From NCBI GenBank assembly GCA_027924645.1, contig BSBN01000763.1, positions 1,984,001-2,048,000 of the forward strand: a stretch of DNA of 64,000 nt, written 5' to 3'. The position numbers were made by a program, and so were the translations under genes. Positions 30,446-42,863 of the stretch are shown in pieces; position 1 is the first letter of the stretch; the number at the start of each line of letters is the position of its first letter. The notes beneath the pieces were generated by a model. That model did no database searches. It saw nothing but the letters and a program-made list of their open reading frames with translations, and was not told where the DNA came from. Source of the stretch: Cunninghamia lanceolata (taxonomy: Eukaryota > Streptophyta > Pinopsida > Cupressales > Cupressaceae).

Positions 30446-31195
30446 CTATCCTCCTTTTATGGTATCAAGCATGGGTGCACAAATATGACTAAACCCTCTT
30501 ATGAACTTTCTGTAGAAGGTTGCTAACCCATGGAAACTTCTGACATCATTCATAGTCCTTGGAGTTGGCCAAGACAATATGGCACTTACCTTCTCCTTAT
30601 CCATTTGCAGCTTTCCTTGGGAAATGGCAAAACCCAAATATGTGATCTCCTCTTGCATGAACAAACACTTGTCCAAATTTATCATCAGCTGCTCTTCATG
30701 TAACCTCTTGAGAACCAAATCTATATGTCTGAGATGTTCTTCCTTTGTGTTGCTGAAAATCAGAATGTCATCTAGATATACTATGACAAACTTTCCCATG
30801 AATTCTCTCAAAACCTCATTCATCAATCTCATAAATGTACTAGGTGCATTAGACAACCCAAAAGGCATAACTTTCCACTCATACAACCCTTCATTGGTTT
30901 TAAATGCTGTTTTCCATCCATCTCCTAGCCTAATCCTGATCTGATGATAACCACTCTTCAAATCTATATTTGTAAAATACTTAGCACCTCCCAAATAGTC
31001 AAGTAAATCCTCTATCTTAGGGATTGGAAACCTATACCTGATTGTGATCTTATTAATAGCTCTGGAATCTGTGCAAAGCCTCCAAGTGCCTTCTTTCTTT
31101 GGTGCTAGTATAGCTGGTACTGCACATGGACTTAAACTTTTACCAATCAGACCTGTGTCTAACAATTCCTCAATTTGTCTTACTACTTCTGCATT
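30446..31195 (-). pseudogene. Element E reverse transcriptase
   Basis: All Gypsy RT blocks are readable: [50 protein letters not shown], the catalytic [13 protein letters not shown] (intact), [16 protein letters not shown] and [17 protein letters not shown] single nonsense codon at 31196-31198 separates it from the upstream segment. This is the best preserved RT in the window. Confidence 0.93.
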
Positions 31196-31963
31196 CTATT
31201 CTGGAGTTAGCTTATATGCTACTTTGTTTGGAAGTGTAGATCTTGGGATTAGATCTATGCAATGGCTGATATCCCTTACAGGTGGTAGGGATCCTGGCAT
31301 TCCATCAGAAATGATACCTTTATACTTATCCAATAGCTCTTGGACAGCTGGGTCTATGAACCTTTGCTTCTTCTCTTTCTTGACTTCTTGCTGCTGTTCT
31401 TTATTCATTGCCATACGTAGAATTAGGGCATATGCAACTGCACCTTCTGCTGCTACTTCTTTCATGAACTGTTTTCCTTCCATTAGCATTACCTTCACTT
31501 CTTTTCCTTTTGATTTCTCCTCTTTCTCAGTTAATGGTAGTAACTCAGTCACTGTACCATTCTTAGTGATTGTATAGGTGTTCCTAACACCATCATGGCA
31601 GGCCTTCAAGTCATACTGCCATGGTCTACCAAATAAAAGATTACAAGCATCCATCTTGGTAATGTCAAACAACAACCTATCTTTATATGCTCCAATCTGA
31701 AATTCTACCCAAGCCTGTTCTTCTACAACTGTTTGCTAACCTTGGGTAAGCCATGAGACCTTATATGGGGATGGGTGAGGCAATCTCCTAAGCTTAAGCT
31801 TTGTTACCATTTCATCAGATACAAATTTTTTAGTAGAACCAGAATCAATTAAAACTTTACATGCCTTACCTCCTGCTTTACAAATGGTTCTGAAAAGAGA
31901 CTTTCTTTGTTGGGGTTCTTTGCCAGGTACCTTCATGGTAGTAACAGTTCTTCTCATCATCGG
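31196..31963 (-). pseudogene. Element E protease and linker to RT
   Basis: KVLIDSGSTKKFVSDEMV carries the catalytic DSG (usual form DSGSTHNF). After a stop at 31736-31738 the same frame gives CNLLFGRPWQYDLKACHDG, the LLGRPW block that closes Gypsy proteases. It then has a lysine/glutamate-rich linker and HCIDLIPRSTLPNKVAYKL, which leads into RT. Confidence 0.85.
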
Positions 31964-31966
31964 AGA

Positions 31967-33148
31967 TTATCCACTCTCTGGATATCCATAATTGTCAGGA
32001 GCATTCACACTCTGAAAAGTGTGTGAGCTTGTTGCACTTTGACTATCAGGTTCTTGGATCAGACTTGTTCTCCTTTCTCCTGTTGAGCTTGTTGCCTTTT
32101 CTGGAAATCTGTTGGCTATATGGCCTTCTTTGTTACAATTATAAGATCTGATAGATCCTCTACCCTGGGATCTTCCTTTGAAAGGTCTTCTACCTCTGAA
32201 GTTTCCTTGCTGATTGTAACTTTCTCTCTGGTTTTGACTGTTATTTCCCTTGCTATTGTCATGACTGGATTCTCCCTGATATCCATGTCCATGTCCTTTG
32301 CCTCTGAAAGGACCTCTTCCACATCTTTGTTGTTTTCCTCTTCCTCTATTGTTATGTTCTTGTCTTCTCTTTAACTTCTCTTCCACTTTCAATGCCAACT
32401 GAAAATATTTATGAACTGTATCAGGATTATGCAGATTTAAATCTTCTTGAATGTTGAACCTCAATCCATTAAGGTATCTGGCTACCTTTTCTTCCTCACT
32501 TTCTTTTATCTTTGTCTTCACACAAAGTTTCATGAATTCCTCTGTATATGAGCTGACATCTAGCTCCTTCTGCTTCAAATTTTGTTTCCTCTTGTGTAAT
32601 TAGATACTGTAATCCAATGGAACATAGGCTTCCTTCACTAAAGCCATCATCTTCTTCCATGTAGCAACTCTACGCTTTCCTTCTTGTACTCTGTCATCCT
32701 GGACAAAATTCCAGCATGTCAATGCAACTTCTTTCATCTTTGATTGGGCTATCTTCACTCTTTGTTGTTCTGGTATCTCATCTGTCTCAAAGAAATTGTT
32801 TAGGGAGTCTATCCACTCCATCACTGAATTAGGTTCCATCTTTCCTATAAATACTGGCAAATCCAGTTTCACATCCATGGTTCTCCTCTCCATGGCTTTG
32901 AGGGCATTCAACAATGGTCTCTGGTCTGCAGGAACGACCTCCTCATTCCACCTAGGGATCTCTTCCTCTTCCCTATCTTCTTCTCTACCAAAACCTACTC
33001 TGTCCCTCAACTTCTCCAACTCATCCTTCAATTCCTGATTCTGAGCCTTCACAACCTTGCTCTCGGCAATCTGCTTCTTTACCAGAACTGCCAACTCAGC
33101 ATTGGTCATTTTTGTCAGGAACTCTGATGTTCCTTCTTCATCTGACAT
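31967..33148 (-). pseudogene. Element E gag
   Basis: Starts MSDEEGTSEFLTKMT about 40 nt after the primer-binding site. A coiled-coil-like stretch comes first (AQNQELKDELEKLRDRVG), then the gag core (KLDLPVFIGKMEPNSVMEW, SYTEEFMKLCVKTKI, RYLNGLRFNIQEDLNLH). An Arg/Gly-rich nucleic-acid-binding tail and a zinc knuckle SYNCNKEGHIANRFPE follow. The first and last knuckle cysteines are lost (Ser and Phe). Stops are near 32600 and 31967. Confidence 0.9.
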
Positions 33149-33187
33149 CTTTACTATCTTAAATCTTCCCCAAAAGATTCAACCTTT

Positions 33188-33199
33188 GCTCTGATACCA
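33188..33199 (-). other. Element E primer-binding site
   Basis: On the minus strand TGGTATCAGAGC, the initiator methionine tRNA type, three bases after the end of the 5' LTR. Confidence 0.9.
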
Positions 33200-33202
33200 C
33201 TA

Positions 33203-35010
33203 TGATGCAGAGTCACATGGTAGAAGCTTGAAGACAGGATGAAAAACCCATTAAACCCACCAAATATCTAATACTACTTCCTATCGGCAAGGCCATCATA
33301 TTCACCTACCAACAACATCATCATATTCAGTGAACACAAATATCCTCCTGATGATCACTATTCACCTTACCACCAAACTCTATCAGCAACATCATGATGT
33401 TCAGCATCTATCGACAGCATCATGATGTTCGACATCATCTGCACCTTTTATCAGCATGATATAAAATATCAGGTTCATCAACAAGATATAAAATATCAGG
33501 TTCCTCCTAGATATCTTGGTGACGACAACCTCATGCACCTCTCTTCGGATGCTTACATCACCCTGATATTCGACCCACTTACACAACCAGCATTAGGATG
33601 TAACTTATTAGGTCATATTGACACATCCTGATGATGATACTTAACTTTATGCACTCAACGAATATTCCACCGAATATTCCTCCCATTGGCGAACACTTCA
33701 CACCGATCACCCCAATATCCTGCGCCTATGCCAAACACTTATTATCGGCAGGATAAACCTTTCATCAGGTGATATTTGGAATATCCTGATGACGATGACA
33801 TCACATGCACTGTTACTACCTCTGACGTCGATGTCACCCGAATATAAGACTCATTTACATACTCCACAGCATGATATGAATTGTCGGGTTATACTATAAT
33901 ATTCTGATGATGATCCTGAAGATCTATATGATCCTCAACTACCCGATATTCAAACAAAAGATGATCCTCCTCCTTTCTTTGCCAAATGTGAGTTTGACTC
34001 ACCTTTGACCCGTTTGATTGTACCTTCACCTGCGTGCATGCTCCAGCATACAATAGCGATATGCGGATGATGGATACACATGAAATGATGATCCTAATGA
34101 TGATATACATAGGAAATATATGTCCAACCTATATCATCCTGATGCCTTCAAAACATGCATTTTCTTTAAGTTTCAAAACCTAATTTGGATAGCGATAAGC
34201 GCATGGATGCAAATGCGATATACACAGTCTGTAATGTCGCATGCAGATGCTATATATCCGTCAAGTGCATATTTTGACAAAACTCGCAGAAATTCACAAT
34301 TTCATACAGAAAGCATGACGATCGGGCCGGATCATCATCTGAGCAATTCAAACTTAGAATTTATCCTCCTAAACCCTCACACATGAGGATGCTAGGATAA
34401 CTCACAGCTTGCTACAAATTGATCCCACCAACATGAAATGCATAAATAGAAAAACAAAAATGCAACCTAAACTAATGTACACGTCCATTCCACTGATTCA
34501 GAGAATCAACCGGTGGAAGGATTGAATGAATCCATTCACCTATAACCAAAAGGATCAATATATAGAAAGCTTGTAAACCAGACAATTGAAACCAAATGGG
34601 ATCTCTTACTTTCAGATTAGAATTGCATGCAGATCTCACAGTCCCACTGTGTTACAGTACTCTATTCAATCTTAAAAACACAATACCTCAATGAACTATC
34701 AACTGTACCTACTCTCTAGTCTACTCTGTCTAAAACCAACTGATCTAGGACATAAATAGCAATCCTTCGCGAGTACTACCAACTCGATTCCTAGTGACTG
34801 GGAGACTTCCAAGTAGCTGGGAGGAGACAGCTAAGACAGCTGGCATAACAACTTCTAACTAACTAACTAACCTGCACATCCTCCTAGATAGCACATCCTC
34901 CTAGATGGATCTAACACATAAGAATTGGTCCAATGGACCTTATTACATCAAGAAGTCAAACATACTATAAATAGACCTATGTTCTATTTTGTAGGGGTGT
35001 TCCTGCACCA
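33203..35010 (-). repeat. Element E 5' LTR (1808 bp)
   Basis: On the plus strand it runs TGATGCAGAGTCAC to CCTGCACCA. It contains a 28-bp tandem duplication (about 33380-33435, CAGCATCATGATGTTC repeated) absent from the 3' LTR. GGTGT-TCCT-GCACC at the end can form a short hairpin. Confidence 0.93.
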
Positions 35011-35015
35011 AAAAC
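35011..35015. repeat. Target site duplication of E, right (AAAAC)
   Basis: Exact match to 26693-26697. Confidence 0.92.
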
Positions 35016-35905
35016 CCCTTGGAAATAACCCTCCTAGTCTTAAATCTAACCCTAGATGGAGTCTCCTTCGCACTTATCAAAATAGTGACAAAAAACCAAT
35101 TTTGCTTCACCTTTTGGGGGATCAAATGAAGTCATTTAGAAATTCTATTTTGTAAGTATGTAGACCTTAGTATAATCTTTCCAAAAATTATGATTTTGAA
35201 TATATTTCATTTGATTATTATATTTATTTTCTATTTTCTAGTGAACATAAAATTTTCACCGAACATCAAGGTCTCTATTCTACACACGCAGAAAAATAAA
35301 AAAATAGAGAAAAAACTCTAAAAAATATCTGCACACTAGGTATTGATGTCCTTGTTTCAACAAAAAAAGAAGTTAACTTGGATACATACAAAAAAAGTTA
35401 TGTTGTATGGTATAAACCTATGTTTGAATTATAATTAATCTCACTTCAAAAATTAATAAAAAAATATATGCAAAAAAATTTATGAAAAAACATCCGTGCA
35501 CCAGATATTGGTGTTACAAATCTAAGTTCAAAAATTTATAATTTTTTCCTTTCTATAAAAAAGTTATGCTATATTGTATAAACGTCACTTTTTAAAAATA
35601 CTATTAACTATAAAAAAATAGTTATTAAAAATTATGTAAAAAAATTCACAAATTATTTCTTAAAATTTAAAAAAAAACATTTAGAATCTACACAAAATCT
35701 CAAAAGTCACATCATCTTCAAATTCTTAATGGATTAGTTGCTATAGGTATTAGAAAGTGAAAATTTGGTTAAAAATGTTGATTTCAATGTCCCACTTTAG
35801 CCAAAAAATGGGCACAGTAGAGACCATAATCATAACAATGATTTCCATTCATACAAAAAGGAAGCCTAACATGCTTAATTCCATCTTATCTTACATAAGG
35901 TCTAA
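35016..35905. other. AT-rich spacer with a tandem duplication
   Basis: No gene. Two diverged copies of a unit of about 160 bp are seen: CTGCACACTAGGTATTGATG near 35328 and CCGTGCACCAGATATTGGTG near 35491, each followed by an AAAAAAGTTATG-type stretch and TATAAAC. Confidence 0.5.
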
Positions 35906-35910
35906 TTAGG

Positions 35911-37064
35911 TGTTATGGAGTAAAAAATATTCCTATGCCTTTTTACCTCCTAGTTTAGCTCCTAGGTCCTTGTGTTTACATTTTACATGCTTAATACTTA
36001 TCTTGGAGAAAATTCCCCTGAAACCCATGTCAAATGGGGCTTAGGGGCCCACTCTAAATGTTAATTAAGACCAAAAATAGGCCTTGGGACTTGGGCGCCT
36101 GCACCCAAGTCCAGGCTAATTTTCCAGGGTTTAAATTTAAATGTGTCAACTTAGGACCGTTAAAAAGGTTTCCCTTTGTCAGCCTATTCAATTTGAAGGA
36201 CAAAAGTTAGTGGGAATGCATATATAAACATGTTTAGGACTTCATTTTACAACTAGATGGATAATGCGAACTTGTGACTTTGAGCTAAGGAATTTCAAGG
36301 CATTTATTATGTTACAGAGCAGAATCATGTTGTTATTGTGTGTGTTTATTGCAAATTTGGCTTCATCAATCCATCTCCTCATGATTTGAAGGCTCTTTAT
36401 CTCCGTGAGGGTTTCACCTCAAAGGTGATATCTATTTGTGTTTTCATCAATCTATTTCATCATTTTTTTAGCCTCTACGCTCCCTTGGGCACACACTCTA
36501 TCTAACAACGGTGTTGGAAGACTTGAATGCCATTCTAGGGCTTGACCGAGGCAAGCTCCTAAACACCACAACCCCCAAACCCCTCTCTTTGTGATTGCAG
36601 GTTATAGGTGCAAGATTTGACAAAGTACATGGGTAGATAAGCAATTCAGAGGATAAGGATTCAGGATCTAGAGAAAAGTTGTAATTCTACAATACTGGAC
36701 TAGGGCACCTGCCCCATAGTCTTCCCGACTAGATTCATCTCGAACTCAGGAGTTGAACATCATCTGACACTGCTCACTATTCTAGATTTGTAGAAATATT
36801 GCCCTATCAGACTTGGGCGCCCGCCCTGTAGTCTATAAAGTCTCTACCTCTAGAAATCCAACTTGTGGTAAGTTTCCAATCATTCCTGAGTGCCTTCCTA
36901 TCTGGTGATTTGTAGCAGTTTGTTCGTTTGTACTTAGTTTTATTATAATTAGGGTTTGAGGCTTATTGAATCTAGAGTTTGACAAATCTTTCATTCTAAT
37001 CAGTCTTTCGATATCATTCCTGAGTACATCAACCTGTAGCTGAGTCCTCTCCATCTGTAGTGAC
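35911..37064 (+). repeat. Element B 5' LTR, first part
   Basis: Starts TGTTATGGAG. TATATAAA at 36221-36228 is the likely TATA box. The 26-nt palindromic motif occurs at 36087-36112, 36697-36722 and 36809-36834. A splice-acceptor-like TTTGTGATTGCAGG is at 36588-36601. It stops at GTGAC (37060-37064), where H begins. Confidence 0.9.
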
Positions 37065-37099
37065 TGTTGGTGCCCAAATCTATAGATTGCCAAACCCTA

Positions 37100-38160
37100 A
37101 AAGTATGTTAGGCTTTATGATCAGGTTCAACAACTGATTTGGCCAACTACTGGAATCAACCAAGATGGTTGGAATTCCCTATGCTTCAGGCTTTGCTTTG
37201 CTTAGGTGGGTGTACTTCCTTATCACCACTGAATATGAACTCCTCAAAACTAATTAGTGATGATTAAGAAGATTATAAATTTCATCCAATTTTGTCAATT
37301 AAATTATCCTTTTCAACCAAATTCAAACTGGCATGAAATTTGAAAATGGATTTATTCAACTACTCTAACTACTACTACTTCTACAACAGAAAATCAAAAT
37401 TATATTGAAAATATTATATAGCGAATGGATTTTAGAAATGGAATGATCAGTGCCTTCCCTCCACTGGGTAACAAAGTTCAAATACAAATAGATATATGCC
37501 ATCCCTTTGGCTACAATTCAAGTTGTTTGGCACAATAATGTCTATGAATGACATAGACGTGCAAAAATATCAATTATCTGGTTCTTCTTACTTCATCCAA
37601 TTAAATTTCCCAAGTTACTATGACTTATTTAGAGGAATTTAGTTCTTTCTTGAAGAAACCCAATAAACAAACCACACAAAACAAGAATATGTTTTGATAA
37701 ATTAGACATATACTTGATATACTGATTTAAATAACAAAGAAAACCAAATTGGAGACAACAAGATAAAACTTTACCAATAAATTCAACAAACAAATGACAC
37801 CAAAATTCAAGCACCAAATTAATGTAGCTTCTCCATTACTTTGTTTCAGAAAGATGAACCTTTATAATCTATTCCCTTTTCAAAATCCAATTCCTAGAGA
37901 GCTTTCCCATCAGTCTTGGTTTCCTTCTTATAGGTACAAAGGAAGCAACAAGCTTCAGACTGTTCACATTCCAAAATGATTGTTCAAATTCCTACCCTTT
38001 CATATTACATTTTAAAATATTTTCTCTTTGGCTAGCCTAAATAAGACCACCCAAAATTAGATACATTAGATGAAATAAAGCATAGAAATTAGAAAGAGAA
38101 CAAAGGGGATGTCTAAGGATCATTGATGATGACTTGATGACCGATGACTATAGCTTGACG
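37100..38160. other. H left flank, no gene
   Basis: AT-rich and noncoding on both strands. It would be the 3' region of H if H reads on the minus strand. A run of 10 T follows at 38210-38220. Confidence 0.4.
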
Positions 38161-38169
38161 TTCAACTAC

Positions 38170-41100
38170 TCTACCACGTCTTTGACTTGATCAATCCTCC
38201 TGAGACAAATTTTTTTTTTTCCCATTGGTACATCGTGTAGTCACTTGACCACTTGTGTTCTTGAATCTGAAGCATGTTTTCTAGATGATCTTTCCACCTC
38301 TTATCAAGAAGTCCTCTAACATCTATGATGAATTTTGCATATCCTGCATCTAATGCAATTATCCTGTCTAGGATCATATTGAAACCATGAACACTCAACT
38401 CTTATCCTTCTACAAATGTCCAACAATATGAGAAACCATTTGATCACACTCCTCTTTCCATTTCTCAAAACCTTTGAGCTGATTATCCTCACTGAGAATT
38501 CCTCCTCACTGAGAATTCCTAGGATGAACTGATGCTTGAAAGTACCAAAAGATTCCATCTTTTCTTTTATCTTTCGACTTTCTCTAGATGCATATTGGAA
38601 TTCATCAATGATCATCTTGACCATTCTTTCAGTTGGTTTTAAGGCAACAGGGGTGTCTAGATTCCTTTGTAGGACTTTGGATAATGTGATCAAAGTATGA
38701 TGGATAGGCTACCATTTCTTGAGAAAAGGATCTAATACAGGAACATGAACATTCATTTACTCCAGAGCTTGAGACAAAGCATTATACCAACTATGCACAT
38801 CTTGAATTTTATCCAATACCAATTTGAATATGTAGTCCAGAACCTTCTCAATCACATCAAAAATCTTAGATCTTTTTTCATTCTTTATGGCCTCATTCAT
38901 TTCCTTCAATTTCTCAATCTCTTTCTCCAAATTCTGCTTCATGGCATTTAGCTGATCAATAGGAACAATGTCATCACCAACTCCTTAAGACACAGAGGGA
39001 TGATAAGGCACAATTGCCTTGCTCTAAGAAAACACAATTCCTTTCATTTGTTGCTTCAATTTGACATTTTCCAAATACAATTTGTTAATTTCATCATTCA
39101 TCTCTATTTGATTTTTCTCATACTCAATCATTTTGAGTTCCATATTCTTTACAGTTGCTTGGGTGAACATAGCTGAGTGCATAGTTAAGGTGGCTGCTTC
39201 CAATGGTGATGTGTCCTGTAATGTCTTAACCATAGCAATTCCTCTTATCTCCTAGACCACATCCAACAATCTTGGCTTTTGTGTGCTTTTCTGTTTGGCC
39301 CAAAGTGCCAAAGTTTGAGTCTTAGGATTATATCCCATACCACTTACACCTTCTTTAGAATCAAAATCAACAACCATCATAGGATCATCCTGATTCCTCA
39401 GTTGATCCAATAAAAACATCTTTTTCAATTCCATACCAGGAATGATCAACATATTACTTTTCAGAACCATTTGTCTAGCCTCATGTGGGCTGACATTTAT
39501 TTCATCAATTTTGATATCTTTGAATGTTTGGGCAACAATTTGATCATGTTGGGATTCATCTGCTCCCATCTTATTTATTTGAACTCTCTCTTCAAATTCT
39601 TTCATCTTCATTTTCATCCAAAAATATTTAAATTCAGGAGTCTTGATGAATTCATTATCATCCATGAATCTCAAAGAAGCCACTATCCTTTCATCCTCTT
39701 GCATCTCAGGTTCACCTTGTGCCTGTGTATCCATTCTAGCCTCAAGTTTGTGGGCTTCAGTTTCTTGTCTAGAAAGGGTCTGGTCTACTTCTACATCCTC
39801 TCCCATATGCCTCATAATACTTGCAACTTCATCTGTATCACCTACCCCTTCAGTCATTTCATGAGGCAACAAGGGAGGCATATTATCAATCTTCTGTTTC
39901 TTGGATCTTGGTTTCTCTGGAGATGAAGGCTCTTACACTGACATTACATCTAGAGTAGGTTCAACAATCACAAGTTCATCTGATCTTTTCATAGGGATCT
40001 TAGCAACCCTTGTAGGCTAGCTCTCTACTTTACCATACAACCTTTCAAAATTATCAATGATCAAATTAATCCTTTTTAGTGGATCAATTTCTTCAATAAA
40101 AAAAACTAGGGAACTAGGGTCTTTCTTCTTTTTATCTTCTTCTATTCTCATCAAGATCTCCCACTTCCTTTTTCTTTCATATACCTCTTGAGGAGTGAGG
40201 CGATTTATAATTACATCCTTATCATAGTCCACTTGATGAGATATCCCAACCTAGTAAGAATGACATGTCTCACCAAATTCATGTGGCCTTCAGGGTCACA
40301 TACGCTCTCTGTTTTTGATTTCAATGAATATCTTGTCTTCAAATAGGCTTGTAGCTCCTCCAAAGTGTCAGAACCAACAGATAATTCATCAATGATAGTC
40401 AAATCTAGCAAAAATGTTCCTTTCTTCTATTTCTTCATCACATCCCTCTCCATCCAAAGCATTTGCCACATAAATTCCAAGAATGCTAATCTAGAGGGCA
40501 CAAATTTGGGTAGAGCATGTGGAGGTTGAGTGCATCCATAGACCCTTATCACAGTATGATCTAGCAAGAAAAACTGATCACCAAAATTGTGCATATGTCC
40601 TTTCTCTGGCTTCAATGCATGGGGTCTCAACAATTCTCTAATTTCAACTAGTAGCCTTGGTGAAGGATTCCCAAGGGTAGCCATGATTCTAACTGTAAAA
40701 TCATCATGAAATGTTACATAACTATTGTTCTTGCAATTGCTATCCCAGGTATAACACTAATACTACACATGAAATCTTTGGCCTTTCTGATCAATCATGT
40801 TGATATCCATCCTCTTGTTCCACTTTTTCATGTTTTGGTACAAAATCAAATGACACAACAAAGAATAGTATCTAAAGGTGATGGGTACCCTGTTCTCTCT
40901 CACTTGGAGAAACCCATCATGTAGTCCTTTTTCAATAAAAGAAGCAAAATCAAACTCAATGTTGACTTCAAGATTTTGAATCCTCATTGCCATCATCATT
41001 AAGCTAATTGGCATTCTATCTTGAGCATCCATTCCCAAAACTTGACATAGGGCAAAATATGTCTTCTTAAAGTACACTGCAAATGGTTCAAGAGAGGTTG

Positions 41101-41645
41101 TGGGGATAGGTATCCTTTTGTTATTAGCTCCTTTTCTCATATACATTGTTAGCTCATCACTCCGATGAGTCTTCCTCAGTCTGGTGTATTCCTCCTCACT
41201 TTTTTGGATGTCAACCTTTGTCAAAGCTTGTTTATTCAACATGAAACAATCAGTAATAGTAGATCTAGTCAATATGACCAAGGGTGACCCATCTAGTAAC
41301 CTCACAGTTCTTGTAGCTGCATGGTAGTGTTGTGCCAACACTCTGATGAGTTCAACATCTATGAAGACATTCAAAACCACTAGCTTGGAAAGATCAAGGA
41401 TCCATGGGTTTGTAACATGGCCCTGAGAATTTTTTTTTCACAGAAATACTAGAATAAATTCCATCTTGAGATAGGAATTAGCACACCACGGAAGCCATGT
41501 GCCTCATCCTTAAACATTCTTTTAGAACTTTATCCCCATAATTTGGAAAGATGTCTAGAATAGACTATTTCAATGGCCTCTTTTTCTCTTTTGGAGTTGA
41601 AGGCTCCCCCTTTTTACCCACTGATTCACTCTTTTTAGGTGGCAT
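38170..41645 (-). pseudogene. Long ORF of unknown function in H (about 1,150 codons)
   Basis: Starts at the minus-strand ATG ending at 41645 (MPPKKSESVGKKGEPSTPKE, basic). It is read in pieces down to about 38170, with several stops, a frame change near 40230 and another near 38500. Part 1 (41380-40763) has HYHAATRTVRLLDGSPLVIL and CQVLGMDAQDRMPISLMMM. Next come FGDQFFLLDHTVIRVYG and PKFVPSRLAFLEFMWQM. The C-terminal half is charged and probably coiled coil (NLEKEIEKLKEMNEAIKNE). I recognise no known domain; it may be a gag-like or plant-mobile-element protein. Confidence 0.55.
38487..38520. repeat. 17-bp perfect tandem duplication
   Basis: CCTCACTGAGAATTCCT twice in a row. Seventeen is not a multiple of three, and the reading frame of the H ORF changes at this place, so it is a likely frameshifting event. 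Confidence 0.9.
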
Positions 41646-42759
41646 TGTACACTATCTACTGAACTAGGTTTTCTAGAGATTGCTTGTTTCACATAATCAC
41701 TCAAGAATAATACTATATGAACAGTGTATCAATTTTGACAGAGGAATGGATAGAATGCACTTACCTAATCAAGAAAAAATCACAAAACACACACCAAGAT
41801 TTGAGTCCTTTATCTCCAAGTACTCTGAGCTTGTTTGAATGAATAGAAATGAAGTGAAACTTCACATTTTATCACTCCCTGCGCTGGTCATTTGGCCATT
41901 AATCACCTTCGTGCTAAGAGATACAAAAATCTTTGTGTTCACATGACTTTGACTATGCACCATTGATCTAGACAGATCTAAGGGTTGAGGATATTTGACA
42001 AGATTTGCTTCAAATTTATAGTCAATGCGAATGACACCACAATCTCTTTGTAGTAAATGAAGACCTCTGTGGGGTGGCAGGACACAAAACCTCAAGTTCT
42101 AATTCTTACCGCATTACCACAGGCTATGTTTAGCCTTTATCACTCCCATAGCGGGCATGCAGTAACTGTTGTTGTTTACATTTATCATCTACCGCTATGT
42201 TGCATTGATATCGAATGTTGTGATACTCCTATTGCGGGACAACAAGAGCTTTTTATCTCATCACTGCACCACTGCAAACCCTATTAAATTGTTATCATCC
42301 TTCATGCGGGGTCACAGTGACCCTTTATCACTTCACTGACCCCTTATTGCTAAGCCGCCAACCAATTCCAATGTCATGTTATTCTTGTTGCAGAGCTGTG
42401 GTAACTGTTTACTATTAGTTTCATTGTTTACTGCTAGCCCGAAATTGTTATTTCCTCTTCTCATGGTAGCGTGGTAACCATGAATTCCATTCTTCAAACT
42501 CCCGCAACCCTGCAAGGGACTCTTAGGGCATATTTCTTAGCTCTGTGGGGATGTGGTACTAAACAAAAACACAATTTAGAGTAAAAATAAAAGGATGTAA
42601 CACATGTATAATGGAAAATGACCAGATGAAGTTGCTACATAAAGAATTTTGGATTTTAGGGAATGAATGACCAAAGGACTTATACTCTTTTCAATGGATT
42701 TTTGGAATTAGGGTTTGACAAAATTGGGTATAATCAAGTGGATTTTACCAGTTCTAATA
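41646..42759. other. H right flank, no gene
   Basis: Noncoding upstream region of the H ORF. TTTATCACT-type phrases recur with GCGG-containing neighbours at 41870-42360. A perfect palindrome GGGTCAC-A-GTGACCC is at 42309-42323. Confidence 0.4.
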
Positions 42760-42764
42760 GTGAA

Positions 42765-42863
42765 TTGGCTTGGTTGTTATCCTTGAATGTTATTTGTGAA
42801 AGGAGGGTTGATTTGATAGATCTTGACACTATTTATCATCTTCCCACTCTTTTCGATATAACA
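42765..42863 (+). repeat. Element B 5' LTR, last part
   Basis: TTGGCTTGGTTGTTATCC to TTCGATATAACA, matching 48874-48972 of the 3' LTR. Together with 35911-37064 it rebuilds a full-length LTR. Confidence 0.9.

Larger units (their letters stand above)
26698..35010 (-). mobile_element. Element E: minus-strand Ty3/Gypsy chromovirus
   Basis: Complete structure on the minus strand: 5' LTR 33203-35010, primer-binding site 33188-33199, gag, protease, RT, RNase H, integrase, chromodomain, polypurine tract and 3' LTR 26698-28473, with AAAAC duplications. The RT, RNase H and integrase catalytic residues survive. One frame covers gag through RNase H and a second covers integrase through chromodomain, so a single frameshift near 29830 plus about ten nonsense codons separates it from an open polyprotein. 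The chromodomain places it among the chromoviruses; the clade within them is not settled. Confidence 0.95.
37065..42759 (-). mobile_element. Insertion H in B's 5' LTR, unknown element
   Basis: Begins TGTTGGTGCC and ends TTCTAATA; flanks are GTGAC (37060-37064) and GTGAA (42760-42764), a 5-bp duplication with one mismatch. TG...(C/T)A ends plus a 5-bp duplication fit an LTR element, but I found no terminal direct repeats inside. It carries a long decayed minus-strand ORF (about 38170-41645) without RT or integrase motifs. The boundaries are firm because the B LTR resumes exactly. Confidence 0.7.

Noticed and set aside
30579..31577. Plus-strand ORFs over element E RT and protease
   Set aside because: Antisense shadows of a clear minus-strand pol with intact RT blocks.
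37629..39926. Plus-strand ORFs over the H region (for example 39471-39926)
   Set aside because: They are antisense to the long minus-strand frame, have leucine/isoleucine/phenylalanine-rich composition typical of reverse-complement reading, and show no motif.
37065..42759. Terminal LTRs of H
   Set aside because: I compared the first and last kilobase by eye and found no direct repeat; only TG/TA ends and the 5-bp duplication support an LTR origin.
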